Source: Sarcocystis neurona
Taxonomy: Eukaryota > Apicomplexa > Conoidasida > Eucoccidiorida > Sarcocystidae
Reading direction: 5' to 3'
DNA: 64,000 nt
Assembly: GCA_000727475.1 (NCBI GenBank)
Contig: KL647290.1
Span: 1,548,910 to 1,612,909, forward strand
Position 1 is the first letter of the stretch; every line of letters begins with the position of its first letter. The position numbers were made by a program, and so were the translations under genes. The notes beneath the pieces are model-generated. The model was not told the origin of the DNA and searched no databases. It worked only from the letters and a program-made list of their open reading frames with translations. Below, one piece after another: positions 1 through 15,000 of the stretch.

Positions 1-1
1 T

Positions 2-3000
2 CGTGAGCATGACTTTATCAGTTACGAAGACGATCCGTTCCCAAATGGCATTCGCGGCGCCTACTACAATAACCCGTACTTCGAGGCCCCGGTGGCTGCC
101 TATAGAACAGACAAAGCCCTGAATATGGTATTCTCTGGAAAAGGGCCTACAGAAGGAGTTTCATCCAACAACTTTTCCATTCGTGAGCACGTATTCGAAT
201 ACACGGATGTGACGCAGTTGTAGTGCCCGTACGTCCATATACTTGGAGGAATGTATGTGTGGGGTGGAGCACACCAACGGGGTAGTCTTTCTGCTGTAAG
301 CGTACGGCATCTAGCATCGCCCCAATGCCATGCGCTCTACACACGAATGCTAGAATTGACTGTACGTATTGAGCCATAGCGCTTGAAAGCTACATAAAAG
401 TATGGAACGGAATGAGGAGGAAACAGTCGCTACGTGTAGACATACCCAGTCTACACATGCGTTTCTAAAGTGGGTTTTTTCTTTTCACATTACTTGGATG
501 CTACTAGGCTGGGACGGCTATGTGGAAGCGCCCGAATCGGGCACCTACGTTTTCATCATCGGTAAGTTTTCTGCCCCCTCGGTCTTTTCTCTGCGCTTCT
601 CTGCGTCCCACTCCACCTTTGGTGTTTGCGCTCCTTCCCGTGCTCCCAGAATCTGACTGCGGGAGCCGGATTTTCCTTAACGAACAGCCCATCATCGTTG
701 ACCGCATGCCCCCTCCAGCTGAGGGAGATTATCTTGCTACACACTTCATTCCTCTGATGCCCACAGCAGACAGAACGGGCCTACTGAAAACGCATTCTCC
801 TCCGCTTGAATTGATAGGAGGCGAAAAATACCGCCTTCGCGTGGAACTTGCGCACTCCGCTCCTCTGAAGTTCTATAATCCAAGTTCCGCCACTATTAGG
901 TGGGGCACTGTGCCACGCTGGGTGACACAAGAGAAGCTGCTTTCCTATGAACCTCGTACGCCCACTTCTTGGTACTTGTCTGATGCTGGACCAAACCTGC
1001 ACACTATTGAAAGCAGAACCTGACAAGTTGTGAACGTTTTGTGCTCCTCTTCTTTGCTGCACGTTTGCAACCACTGGCGTACTCTCCAGACTTCAGCGTC
1101 CCCACATCTCTCACATAAACCTGCCATCACATACGCAGATGACGTTTTATCAGACGTCTTCCTCTAGTGCATAATTACACACCATATGCACTGCCTGCAC
1201 GGCAAAAAACAAACATCCTGTCTCGGGCAACCACGCACCAGAAAAAATTGTGTCCATCCTCATCTCAGGCTTCTCTGGAAACGTGGCACCTCTCCTGAAG
1301 AAGTTATTCCTCCTCACTACTACTTCAACAGTGACGCAAAACCGCCAGTAAAAATATCAGGGTAGGACACGCATATGCACTTGAGTAAACCTTGAGTTGC
1401 AAATCTGTGAACAGCCCAAAGATGAAGTCAAAATAAACAGGGCCAGACTCTCTTGCGGTTATACTGACCTTTCCGTCTCCTGCACACGGCTTTATTGATT
1501 AGGCTGTTTCACTCATAGACGCCCACGTACACACAGAGGCGCAAACAGTAGAGCACTTTTTCGGACAGTTTCCCTCACGTGGGGCCCTGGAAGTATGCCA
1601 TGTTTTTTATTACTTCGACAATGGCAGATTCACTGCATGGTGTAAAAACAGGAACAAGCAACACGGACGTGTCTTTCTGCCCCTTCTCCATAAACTGCGT
1701 GCAGGCTTGATCCGCGGCACTTCAAACTGGGGTTTTTAAATGACGGAGAACAAGCTTTTGCCGACACAGACAAATTTGTTTTAGCAGACGTGCCGCTGCG
1801 GTACCAAGGCCGCCTCTTTATCAAAACTTTCGCCCAGCCTGCAGTTGAAACGTTTTCCTTCGACGTGAATGTCCCCGCCACAATTTTTATTGCTTCCCTA
1901 AATGACGAGCCGCTTCCAGTGGCACCTCCTGACGAGGTCTCCTGGCGAGCGCATGAAACCGAAGATATTCTTTCCGTCTATTTTGCCATCGATGATCAAA
2001 ACAGAGCCCTGGAGTCACGGATGATGCGAATTCGATATATTTCTATGAAAGATGCTGGTTCTCTTACCTTCAAGGTGGTTTACAAGGATATCCCTTTCCT
2101 CATTTTTGCTGAACAGCGACCAGAGGGTATCTTTTCCTGCGGTACGTTTTGGAGAAAATTAAAGGAACCAGGAAAAGCATGTGAATTACGGTGCTCAATT
2201 GTGTAGGGAGGACGCATGTAAATACTTAATTACCCCAAGCGTAGTGCAATGACCATGTTCTGCTGGGTGATCACTTCACTCCTGAATTACTAGGATCTGT
2301 GTGAGGGTGCACTGCAGAATGCACTATGCGATTTCCACGTGTCCTTGCCGAACACATCTTTACGTGTAAAGTTGTGTTCAACGTACATGTAGGCGTGTCC
2401 TACACACTTTACAAAATGTTAAATTTCCACACTCGCGTACTTGTCAAGTTGTAGAGAGCAGATTCCCACTTTGTTTCACGCAGGAGGAGAAGAAGAGGTG
2501 CTTTCTCTTGTTGGAGGGCACTCTTACGCCAGCTGCACTGCTTCGTCGCAAGAATCAGACGAATTCAGCTGCGAGGCCGCACTTAATGGAAAACACATGG
2601 ATCAGCCCAAAGGCGCGTGGCACACAAAGGCAGGAAACGGTAAAGCCCTTTCCTCCCCTGCGGCTGCCGCTGATGCGACACTGTTGTGGTCGACTTTCTC
2701 GGTGCATTAGGAGTTGGTGAGATTCTCACCGTTCGATTCAGGACCCCTGTACAGATGTAAGGACGGTGAGGTGTTGCAGTGAAAAAATATTGGAGAGGCA
2801 ATAAGACTAATGGGATGGAAGTCTGGAATGAGCCTTCATGCTGGTTTCAAATGTCTCTGCGAGAGTGCCGTAGTCTTCGCATGCCATTGTTCGCGGCAGA
2901 GATAGGAATATTTGACCTTGATTCGCGTTTCTCGTACACCCGTGCTGCGTACACTATCCAGTGTGAATGATAGACTTGCTGAGAAGTCCCTTAACGCTTT

Positions 3001-6000
3001 GTATCGTGGCCTTGACTTTTTGCTTCTTCCATCTTTAGCCAACCGATTTATTTGAGTGTCGCCGCTGCGTGATACATTCTGTCTATAAACTTCTTCGTTA
3101 CTTACATCCTCTTTTTGTGCTGTGCCAAAGTTGCCTTTCACTCGCAAATAAGCAACAGTCAGCTGCCTATACGCCTACCAACAGGGTTCACGTGTGCTTG
3201 TGACACACTTCTCTCGAAGACAGACATCTGAAATTTTCCGCTCTGTTTGCTATCCAGAGGCACGTCAGTGGCGTCGTATTTGTGACTAGATTGTCCCACT
3301 CGTGTCGTTTTAATTAGTGTCTGTGCTATGGCTGGCAAGATTAAGAGGGTGCCTGTTTTGAACACAGGAGATACATGCACATACGTGTTGTGCACAGGTT
3401 TGCGCGTAGAGCAATTTATGCGTATGTACCTGCGTGCGGCATTGTGCACTATATATGTATATATATATATCTTTATATATATATATGTCGCGCACGCCTC
3501 CAGTATTCTTCTCTCAAGGTCGTGAAAGGTTCTGCGCGCTCACAAACATGCCTGTAGTGTAAAAATAAATGTCTCTGCTGTATGGCTGCGTACGTTCGTA
3601 GAACGTAAAACGGAGGAATAGGCCCTAATAATGTCGGCTCTACGCTGGTGGACAGGTAGAATGTTGGCGGAAATGTCAAAAGGGATACTGTGGACGATTG
3701 AACGTTGGTGGTGGACACTCTTGTGAAGTATGCTGAGAAGGAGAAGCTTCCGGTAGCTGCTCTGTCTTCTTGAGTGCAAGATCGTTAGAAAGTTCTTCTT
3801 CAGCACTCATTTTCGCTTCAAGCCGCGGGACGATCTTGTGACGTGGCCATCGCAGATCACACTCTCGTACACAGGTGCGTTCGCTTGCCTTGAACTGCTG
3901 CAACAGACACGCTATTCCATTTCCTCCACTGCGATGCGTGAAATTAGCTTGAGTTTTGTTTTGGTCCTTTACGCTTTCGGAGACTGCAAAAAGCAGCAGG
4001 GAGTTCCTCACGTTCGCTTCTCACACTGTGTTCATCCGTAGATATCACCTAATCGTTGGATGTTTCTTTCGCCTTTATCCGCTATTCCGCATTCAGAGTG
4101 CGCTGTTGTCTGTATTTTCAATTGGGGAGACATATGCAGTGTCTCACGTATGCACTCCAGCGGTGCAAAGACCCGTGGCAACTTCTTCACGTAGCTATTG
4201 GATTTTGTTTCAATGAGAATCCTGAATGAACACATCTTCCGTCTTACAAGAAAGTTTTCTATCTTACACTTTTACTTGCTTCCCTGTATACAGTAGACTT
4301 TTCCCAAACTTGCCCGAACCCAACAAGCAGTTTTCTTCCCCTTTCATGCCATGACAAGCCGCACAATTAGATACTCATTCTGTTTTGGTTCCACGACTAT
4401 AAGACAGCGCAGTACCTATTTTTTCTTCCGTTTTCGAAGTCTAATATTGTAGAAGAGTTCTTTACTTTGTTCTTTTTTGTATCCGTGTGCGCCTACCAGA
4501 TTGCACTGGTGTCAAGCGCCTGTACCGCGAATCCTGCCAACTTCGTCAGTGTGCGTATTCCTCTCCCATTGTCCAAGTCACTTTCGCATGGTATCGTTGA
4601 ATGTAACATATCTGTTGTTGATACCGCTCGGTTCTCTTTTTTTTTGTGGAAAAGGGGGTTTCAGTTGATGTATAGTTCTGCCTCTTTTTCTGGCTTTATT
4701 GTGCCCGGCTTTTGCGCTGCAGAAGAGAAGAGTGAAAATCCAGAAACGTTTGCACTACGCTACACGACGGACCTTGAGGAAAATACTTACCAGCTGAGGC
4801 GGCCCGTCGTCACTAGCTACGTAAGCCGAATGAGTTTAAGGCAAAAATTCACATGAGGAAAGACTCCTTCGACCAGACTCTGAATGCATACAAGTAGCGA
4901 CATGAGAGCAGCATGCAGGATCAGTCCTTTTCTAGATAGCTCTACTTATGTATTGTCTCCTCGCAGCAATTCACACATATATATACATGTATACATATAT
5001 ATATATATAGACACACATGTATCTGTACATGGAGTATCTGTGGGTTGGTTTTTATACTTTGTAGGCTCGTGAGAAGACTCTTCTTATGCAGATGTATATA
5101 TATATATATGTGTCTTGCGTAATTTGTTGTGGATCAATTCCCTTGCTTACACTTGTGAACCAGCTTTTTGTCACACGTATCTGCGTCTGTCTCCGTCCGC
5201 ACAGATATTCCCGAACGGGCGTGCAGAGCCTAAAATGCATACGCCTGTACGTGACAGTACGCTTGCCCAAACATGTGTGCGCAGGACGCGTACGCTCCTG
5301 CACCGACTTCTCATATATATATGTATTTATTTATGTATGTGTATGCCTATGTCTAAGGAGAGATATGCGTATATGCAGATAGCAACTTTCTTTTACGTGT
5401 ATACGCATTCTGTGAAGCTGCTCTGAAAACGCCTGCAGGCGCACGCGCTGACCACGTGCCCCACACTTACATATATACAAATACATATATATATATGCTT
5501 ACAAAAATATGTCTCCACGTATCTGCACGTATGTAGCATGCGTACGTAGATGGATACTGCACACCTGCACCCACATATCACGTCTGTGTGTCTGTACGTT
5601 TGTTTTCGAGTATAGAGGTAAATCCGTACGCTCGTGGTCTCTATTCTCCTAAGTACGTGCGTAAGCTTGTATGCTTCTATATATATATACATATACATGT
5701 ATATTCAGGTTCAAGCAGAAATAACGGAGATGCACGTGAACGGCAACGAGAGTGGGGGTTCTTTTGAATTCATCGGTTCCCCTTGCGCTATTCGAGAAAA
5801 ATCTTTTGAACTCCAAACCACGTACCCACGAGTTATTGTTGAGGTATACGCCTTCCCACTTTTACCCACATACCACTCCCAGTAGTGATCACCTCTTATA
5901 GTCATGACGACGTTCGTCCTCCAAACCCGTGCATTTCTTCCTTTCGCTGTCCGTAGCAGTTCTGCCGAAAGTAACCTTCGTCTTGTGCAAAACACGGCTG

Positions 6001-9000
6001 TGGCACTAAGATCCACCCTTCCGTACATGTTTACATTCATATACATATGTATATGTATGGACGTATATGCGCACGACCACGAGAACACCTAGAAGGAAGC
6101 AGTCTCATGACAGCATTCGACTGCACTGGAAATATACACTTGCAATTCAATATTCGTTTGTATGCCTATGTCTGTACCTGTAAATTTATCTATCTATATC
6201 TGGCCTCCTCATACGCCCGTGGTACTGTTTCTTTAGCAGCCCTCCCTGCACTTCAGCGTTGACCACTATTTGCGACTATCTACCTCCACTGATAGTCACC
6301 TCACCGTTTCTTTGCCCAGTTCTTTCCCTCGACTGGTTATATTTAGGGAGGTGTCTGCGACGCTGCTTTCCCGTGTTCACCCCGTAAAGTGCAGGCCCTG
6401 ATATACGAGATATCTTCTTTGAAATCCCAATAACGTACCAGTAGAGACACGTAGCTCACGGCACGTGCCTTTCTTTATTCCATTTCGTTTGCAAGCGACT
6501 GGATCATTCAAAAGCTTATTACTAACGGGGGAGGGGAACAAATGTACACCATTAACATCCTTTCTTCCGACCAGATGTTGTCAGGCGCACAGCGGATATC
6601 TACGTGAAGCACACTATCCTAGAACATATACACGTATACGCACGAATGTATATATACGTGTGTGTGGAGTATGCGTTCTCCGTACGTCAGTGCTGCTGCA
6701 TTTGATTCTCGTTTTACTTTTCTCAGGTGCATTTTCCTCCTTTGTGAATCGCTCATCCCACACTGAAAATCCCTCGTGCTACTACATCTTTGGTATTACT
6801 CCACTTGAAAGGGAACAGAACAGAAGCCAGTTCTGGAGGTGTAGACTGAAAGGAGGTTACGTCACGTGTATCGTTTGGCTTGCTCTCGGTTGTCGCAGGA
6901 GTTTCTTCTGAAGCTCTTCTTCGCTTCCTCCAATATGTTGGTCGTTGCGGCCGTCTTCTCTGCTTTTTCCCTACATTAAAACTGTGACTTGAAAAGAGAC
7001 GTAGGTATGGATCAACTGCGTTTACCTGTGTATCGGGCTTTGGCTTTGGGTCGTACATTATACGTATATGTCACTGCTACTGCGCAATTTAGTAAAGGTA
7101 TTACTAGTACTACTACTGCTGCTACTACTACCACTGCTACTGCTAGTACAAATGGGTCTTTTGGTGAAGTCAAGAGCTGCCTCCTTTTCCATCAACTTCC
7201 CAACCCCGGGGGTTAAAGGAATCCCTTCTGCGTCTGAGGCTGCTCTAAGGCATCTGTCAACGATCGCTGCCGTGTGGTGCGTGCTACCCCGCTAGCCCTC
7301 TTAACTCTTCCTTTCCCCATTTGCCACCTCCTCTTTCTTTTACACTTTTTTTCTTTGTCCTCTGGTTTTCCTTTCCTGGCCTGGGCAATAAAATCTCGTC
7401 CTTGCAGCTGTATCTTAATGGAAGATAAAGGTAGTCTTCTGCTCTTGTAGATGTCCTCTTGTTCCTCTCCATCTGCTTCACTCTCCTCCTTCTCTTCGTG
7501 TTCCACTTTTTTCTTGCGCATCATGCCTTATTTCTTTGTCTTTTTAGAGAGACACGTTGTTTCACCTGTGCTACGCATGCAGCGGTGCGACGCTACCTCC
7601 GAATTTTTCCCAGAGATTTCTCCTATAGAAGAAGGAGAGAAGTTCATTGTTGTATGCCCATGGGGATGCATCGCCTCCCTCGAAGGTCACGTCTATGGTG
7701 ATGGCGATTACGCACCAACATCTACGTTGTGTGCTACCGGCGTTCACGCGGGGGTGTGCACTGCCGTTGCTGGTGAAGAAGAATACGTGGAAGCACGGGA
7801 AGCGGAAGAAAAAAGAGGGTCAGAAAGTCTTAGTACATCAAATGAATCAGGTAAGTGGGTAGTGTTGCGTTGAAGAAAAATTTTTCCTCCTCCTTCATAT
7901 GCGCCCACGTCTCGTGCCGCCGCATGCATTAAGAAGATGAACAAGAGAGTCAAACTGCTCTAAAACGATTTGATGGAGTGGCAGTGTATCGTCAAGATAG
8001 ATAAATGTAACATTGACAGACGTATAGAAGCACGTCGTAAAAGAAAGCCTTTTTTTAAACATTATGTGCCTCTTCCTCCGATTCTGTCATATACTCAGGT
8101 AAACATAACTCTAGATAGATATTTGTATGTATCTGTGTACAAGGGTGGAAATGTGGACATCTGAAAGGGCGTAAAATGGCAGGTAGCTCAGACAGATGCA
8201 GCGGTTGATTTCGCAGGCAATCAGAACCACAGATATCTGTGTGTAGGTGCAAATCTCTTGATAGACGGGTAGACAAAGAAATACGTGGAGATGGACAGAG
8301 CGTATGTATATATATATATATGTGAATAGAGAAGCGCAGTAAGTGTTGACCCTGTAAGCAACGAAAGAGACGCAACGACGATAAGAAGATAATTAACCTG
8401 AAGAATGGGGAGAGACAGGTAGACCAGTATCCATCTAGATAGGGAGAGCTTGTCTAGTTCTTTCGAACAGGTAGACAAGTAGACTATACGCCCTCAGGCA
8501 GGCATGAAACGAACGTGCAATGTAGGTGTTCAGAGAGACAGTGGAGTGAGGAGGTGTGAATACGTTGCTGAAGCAGATGTGTGTGGATAGGTGCACTCAC
8601 ACGTATAAAGAGGGAGACCAGTATATAAACATATAGAAATCCTCTCATGTAGTCCGCGTAAAGAAATGAAAAACTAGACATCTATTCCACCACTTGTACG
8701 TATGCCTGTATTCATAAAAGCCTCACCAGGCAGAGACAAATAGGCTGATAGAGGGAGTCTGAGTTCACGCCACTACATGTATACACTGAAATGGTCAGAC
8801 GCATTTCTGCCATAAACACACCGGTAGACAGGTAAGCAGCTAGACGCTTGCGTCCTTCACGGGCAGCCAGCTAGGGACGACTGTATCCATCTACGTACAT
8901 ACTTATACGTTCAGAATCCTATATAGCTCTATACAGAAGTATTCACCACCTAAAAGACACCTGTGCGTATATACATATATATATACACACACACAAAAAT

Positions 9001-12000
9001 CGAACTATGAATATTCTTAAATAGACACGCCCATATTTATGTAGATACACGAGTATGCATATACTACTATAAGTTTACATGTTTTCTATCAGATCTACGT
9101 ATTTGTCTAGAAATGTATCAATACGTATGTGTTCAGAGTTATACATATATATATATATATAGCACCGTTACCTTGTATAGAGCCCATGCAGAAAAGTCAG
9201 AAAGAAGGGAAGTGGAAACGAAGGAAGAAGACCGCAAGCCTAAAGACAGTAGGGGCCAAGTGCGAAGGTGGAATTGTGGTAGTGGTGAATAGGACGATGC
9301 CAACAAGGAGAGAACAAGTGAAAAGAATATTATGGAAAGAAGAAGCAGACAACGAGAAAGACAGTCCTCTCAGGAATATTATCACTGCTACCGCTGCTCT
9401 TACCGTAATATTCACTTCTCTTCTTTCTCTTTTTCCTCCCCTTATTCAGGTAGCCACACTAGCATTTCCCTTCGCTGCCTGTTTTCACTAGTCCCCTCAC
9501 ATTTCGTATCTTTCTCCGCTGCAATAGACTATCCGTTACTTGAGTGTTCTCTCAATATTTTCTTTGCTTGTCTGTTGCAACGTCTAACTAAAACGAGGTT
9601 ATAGTAGTACAAGTGTATAACAAGAGGCATGTGAGCTTCACAAGAAGATACCAACAGTGACGAGGACGCAAATAGTGAAGCTAGTAATAGAAGGAGGGAG
9701 AAGGTAGTGAGGATGAGACTACGAACTAAAACAGAGGACGACCTGTTCCTTTTCACTCTCCAAGTTGATGACAATACGATGTCATTTTTGAAGTTGACAC
9801 AGATGATGGGACGGAAGAAAAACGTGACCAGTTTTCCTTGTATCCTTTATTGCCCTACAGGGTCTAGCGCCGCCGCCAACAGAAAGAAGAAAAAGCGCTG
9901 CGAATTTGTCGTGACTGTTGGAGAAGCAAAATCTTCTTTTCGCGGCAAAACAAGTTTTGGCGTTACTTCGTTGGCACATGGGCCTGCAGAGGCGTCCATT
10001 CGCCTTTCGCCTGTTCCCTCTCAAGCAACACTGGATGGTTTGGGTGGCTCTGTTCGATTTAATATTACATTTGGAAACAAACCGACAATCCCTGAGGTAC
10101 AGAAAAAAGGATAGAACGGAGGGCTTTCTGCCACTGCTCAGTTCCCAGTCGTGCACCTCTTTTTTTCTCTGCTGCTGTTGTTCTTTCCACGTCTGGTTGC
10201 TTACCTTGCTGCTGCTACTGCTGTTTGTACTTTCACCGCTACTACATCCGGTATTGCTGGGTTCGCTGCTGCGAGTGGTGCTCGCCTGCCGTGTGTGCTT
10301 AATATGTTTTACAGCTGCTAGCGCTGCTGCTTTCCCTTCTTCCAACTGTAAACTGCTGTTCTGCGGCAGCTTGTGGTGGTGCCCTTGGGCGTCTCTGTGG
10401 AGTTGAGCAAGGAAAAGTCGGGCAACAAGTGGTGCTTGTAACAAGGATTACCTTGTAGGGATGGCTACTCGACGACGGTGCCGTGGCATATTCTCATGAT
10501 GGAATTACATACGGTAAGCAGATCGCCATGTAAAAATCTGCCAAGAAGTGTTGTATTCTTTTGAACGTGTCCGCACCTGTACGCTTTTGAATTAAAGTTT
10601 GGATATATATGTATATACATATATATATGTATGTATATGTATAACCTTTAAATAAGTACATCTATACCTATTTGTATGTGTACTAATGCTACTGTTGTAT
10701 ATTTTGGTAGACACATCTATCTGTCTATTTGTATGTAAATATGAGAATTCATAGCGTTACCTTTACAATGCTACATATGTATATATACTACATATGTATA
10801 TATAAAGAGAGAGAGAGAAATAGGTAGAGAGAGAGACTCATTCACACACGTTCTGCAAGAGACATGTGTATACAGTTGCATCTTTACGATGCTGCGGATC
10901 GCTTTTGACTTTTGTCACACATACTTGTGATGGGATGAAACTAGCCTATTTAACTACGTTCAAAGGTATATACGCCTGCACGTAATGACTGTCTTTGCAT
11001 ATATGTGTATACATATGCATACATATATATATATATATACATACGCGGTGGGGGGTGCTCTCATGAGGCACGAGTACGTTTACGCATTCCGTAGTGCTTC
11101 TTTACTTTTCTATGTCAATATCCTGTTGTAGGTCTACACGTGTGTACGGAAATGATTGTGTTCTACACACGTGTGTCTCTCTGTCTCTCGTTTCGATATA
11201 TTGTACGTATATACACCAATAGACGTGCGGGCTTCTGTAAAAAGATGGTGTTATCTATGCAACGCAAAAAACAAACTTTCTCTCCTCGTCTCTGTAAGCG
11301 GTTTGATGCACAGTACGAGGAAATGTGTCGTGTATAATTTGCTTTCCCTCTTTCCAGTAGGTTCAGTCTCTTCAAAGTTTTTCTTCATTGATGTAGATAA
11401 AAAATCATGAAGAGTAACTCCGGTAACAAAAGATGTCGGCGTTTTGTTTTGCAAATACATCAATCGAACACGTAACAACCTCGTAGATAAGTCAACACAG
11501 CTACTAGTATACTACCAAGTACGACAACTACTACTACTACAACTGCTATTATTGCTACTGCAATTACGAGTTTTACTCTTACTACTGCTACTGCTCCTCG
11601 TCCTACTGTTGCTGCTATTACTATTACTACTTCAGCTACCGCCTCCACTAGTAGTAGTTGTAATCGTATATTACTATTACTACCTATACAACTCCGCCTA
11701 CTATTCCCACAACAACAACTACCGCATTATTTGTTGTCGTCACTATCACTGATGAAGTTAACACGAATACAGGAGGAATGCGAGTGGTGTTTGAAGCCCT
11801 CCTTGTAAAAGAGGGCTTCATAGAGGTTATTAAATGTTTCGGTGTCTGCAGGTAAAGGAAGTCTTTGTTTAATCTTTTCGTCTTATGTATATCTTGCTGT
11901 TGACTAAAGTTAATATATATATATATATTTAGCTCTGAGGAGTTTCCTTTACCCTGTTGCCGTTTGATATCTTTGACGTGTTCTGACTACTTTTGTGGAC

Positions 12001-15000
12001 CCCGGTGCCCGACAAACTCTTCTCTGGTTTTCCCGTGCTGCAGGTTAGTAGAGATTCATCGTTATTTTCCGGGCCTCCGATACACAGTAGCAGAAAACTT
12101 GCCAAGCAAGTTTTCTACTGACCTTCGTGTATTCTAGAATACTCGAAAGCGTCTCGCACTTTTTCTCCCAGTAAACAATATACTGCGACAAAAACGTAAT
12201 TTTTTAGGATGGTGGAGGAAGGCTCCTGTAATGAAGTGTGCAGACAACTACGCCAGTCCTCTGAGTGCCGGGGGCGTTGCGTTCCCCCCTCCCGTAGAAA
12301 ACTGCGAAAACAATCAAGTAGGAAAATTGTCTTTTGATATACATCTACACGCGTACTTACACACAGGCGTGTACACATATACAGGTATATATATATATAA
12401 TATTTACTGCATACGCGTAATATATACATATACATGTTGTGTATACAAAATGAATATGCCGTTTTCATCCATTGGTTCCCTATTGTGATCATTCGTGTGG
12501 CACCTTCTATAGTTCTTCTCCGACCGATCCACGAAAAAAACCCTCATGACTTGTCTGTACGCACACGAATATATAAGTGCCCTCGCACATGTATGTATAT
12601 ACATATATATTTATATACTAGAGAATTATATTGCTGTTACAAGTGCATCGGTAGACGTCATTTCTACGGTATTTTAAAAGGTTTTTTTACTCCACTTCTC
12701 CACAGTCTTGAACTTCTCTGTATTCTTCTTCGACCGTATACTCTTTAGCTTTCCAGCCGAACATTCTTACCTGATACGCCTATATATATATATATATATA
12801 GATAGATAGATAGATAGATAGATATATACGTACATGTATATGTATAAGTGTATGTACTATGCTTTATTATCACGTCTATGCTTACACGAAGATACGATTG
12901 TCTTTGTATCTGTCTAAAGACGTACAGAGCGTTATAGGGTGCTTTTTGAATACGTATGAGCATATGTAAGCATGTATCCTTCTGACGTCTTTGACAGCAG
13001 TAACTGCTGCGATAGAGTAAGTTTTTCTTAGCAGTTCACTATTCCGTTCCTTCATGCAGTGAGACGGCTTCGTTTTCTTCTTCCTTGTGCACAAATAAGA
13101 AGAAGCATCTGTCTACCTTATCAGAGGGGCAGTCTTCCTTACTGTAGTGTATTCTGGATAAATCTCCTTTGTTTTCTCTCTGCCTATCGAGGACAACCAT
13201 CTGCGCCCAAAGTAGCTATTTTGTTTTCTTTCCTTCGTCTCCTTGTGCCCATCCTGTATTTTTCTCTCCAACATCTATTTTTTTAGGTCTTTCGTTGCGT
13301 TCTTTCTATGAGGGATACTTCTGCAGTCTTCTTGTAAATGTACTCCTCTTCGTTGTGTTCTCCCTACCGCTGTTTGCACGTTCTCGTGCAGCGGAAAAAG
13401 AAATCAAAGAGAGCTGAAGAGGAGAGGAAGAACAAATTTTTCTTGTTCTGCTCCTTGTTCTCCAACTTCCTCTCTGCTATACGTTACCAGGGAGGAGAAG
13501 TCCGCAAGTCGTGCAGAATTAAAGATTGTTGACTCATCTCTTCCTCTTTCTTGTTTTCCTTCTCCCTGCAGTTTTTGTCTGCCTTCTCTTTGGTTTTATC
13601 CTGAAGGTGCTTCACTTTCTGTCTTTCGTTTCATCTTTTTCTCCTCCTCAGCTGTCTGACCGGCTTCGTCTCTTTCCCTCTCCTCTTCAACTTCTTCTCT
13701 TTCTTCTGTATCCTTTCCCCTTTCATGTCGTTGTTGTGCTGTTCGGCTGCTTTCTTTTTTCAGGGTTGCAGCCCCAACGCTTGGTCGCTGTCGCTCCCAA
13801 AAAATGGACTATATAAACTGCAGCTCCAGCTGACAGGTCCCTGCGACGCTGCCGCTGCTGCTGCAGCAGCGGCTGCAGGAAAAGGATGGCCCATTTTTTT
13901 GCAGGCAAATAGTGTTCCTCTTGCGAACGGCCAGGAAGTTTTCCCAGGTGCTACGTTCGTGGTACGCTCTTTGTCCTTGAAGCAGAACTACAGAAGACGA
14001 AAGGAGAAACAGTAAACTGAAAGGGGAAAGAAAGAGGAAGAGAGATAGGACGCGTAGGAGTTCCATCACATACAACTGTATACGTATCTTTACGTGGATG
14101 TTTAACTACATATATGTGGGAATGTAAACACACAAACATACGTAGGTGCGCGCACACCTAGAAAAGAAACATTCATGTGGTGGCAAGGTAAAGGTTGTTT
14201 TCCTTCAGCAAAAGAATGAGACGTATATATATATATGCATGTACATGGAGTAGAGGTATGTTTAAGCATCTTCAGTATTCAGCACGGGAAACAACAGTGT
14301 TGAACGAGCAGGCTTTCTCACTTGGTGTACATATGCGTTCATGGGAGTGTGCCGTTACAAACAATGAAGTCCACCTTTCTTTTTCTCTTCTTCCTCTGTT
14401 TCTCTCTTTTTCTCGCCCTTCGGTGCGTGTTTATCGTGTATTACCTCGTATATACCTTATATGTGTGGTGAACTTTCTTTTCATCCTGAGAGAGAGATAG
14501 CAGGCTATACGAATACACAGGGAGATTACTCTCGTAGTAGTGAATTTCAAAATTTGAGGTAGCACCTGTGTGGAGTAATCGTATCTACATGATGGGACGG
14601 AGTAGACACATACATATATGGTTCCGGCCAGAGCGAGACAAGAAAAAGCTAACTTAATAGCAGGCAGGAGGCGGTGCAACACAGACATATACACATGTGT
14701 ACATACATATATACGTACGTGTGCGTGCACTGATACATACATACATATGCAGACATACACAGTAGAAGGCAGGAAACACGCACATAGGTATATAGATATA
14801 TAATATATATTTGGATCTACGGAGGTAGGTAGAAGGGACGTAGTTGTCTTGATTCAAAAAAAGAGAGAAAACAACATTTCTGCTATCCGAGTGATCCGAC
14901 AGGTGCCCTCTTTCGATGCAAAAGGCGAAGAACTTTTCTAAAACGTGAACGTGGGGATATAGATGGTTTATAGGCACAAAAACGTACAAACATGTAAACA

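Noticed and set aside
4500..4690. Open stretch after an acceptor (IALVSSACTANPANFVSVRI) considered as an LCCL-gene exon
   Set aside because: Its phase does not fit between 3874 and 5709, whereas 4723-4820 joins directly in phase and completes the discoidin domain.
6728..6911. Possible exon after the acceptor at 6728 in the LCCL gene
   Set aside because: In the required phase it hits a stop after six codons; exon 5843 joins 7550 directly in phase 0.
9782..10444. 220-codon minus-strand open frame
   Set aside because: It is antisense to the exon at 9861-10096, which has splice sites and LCCL sequence.
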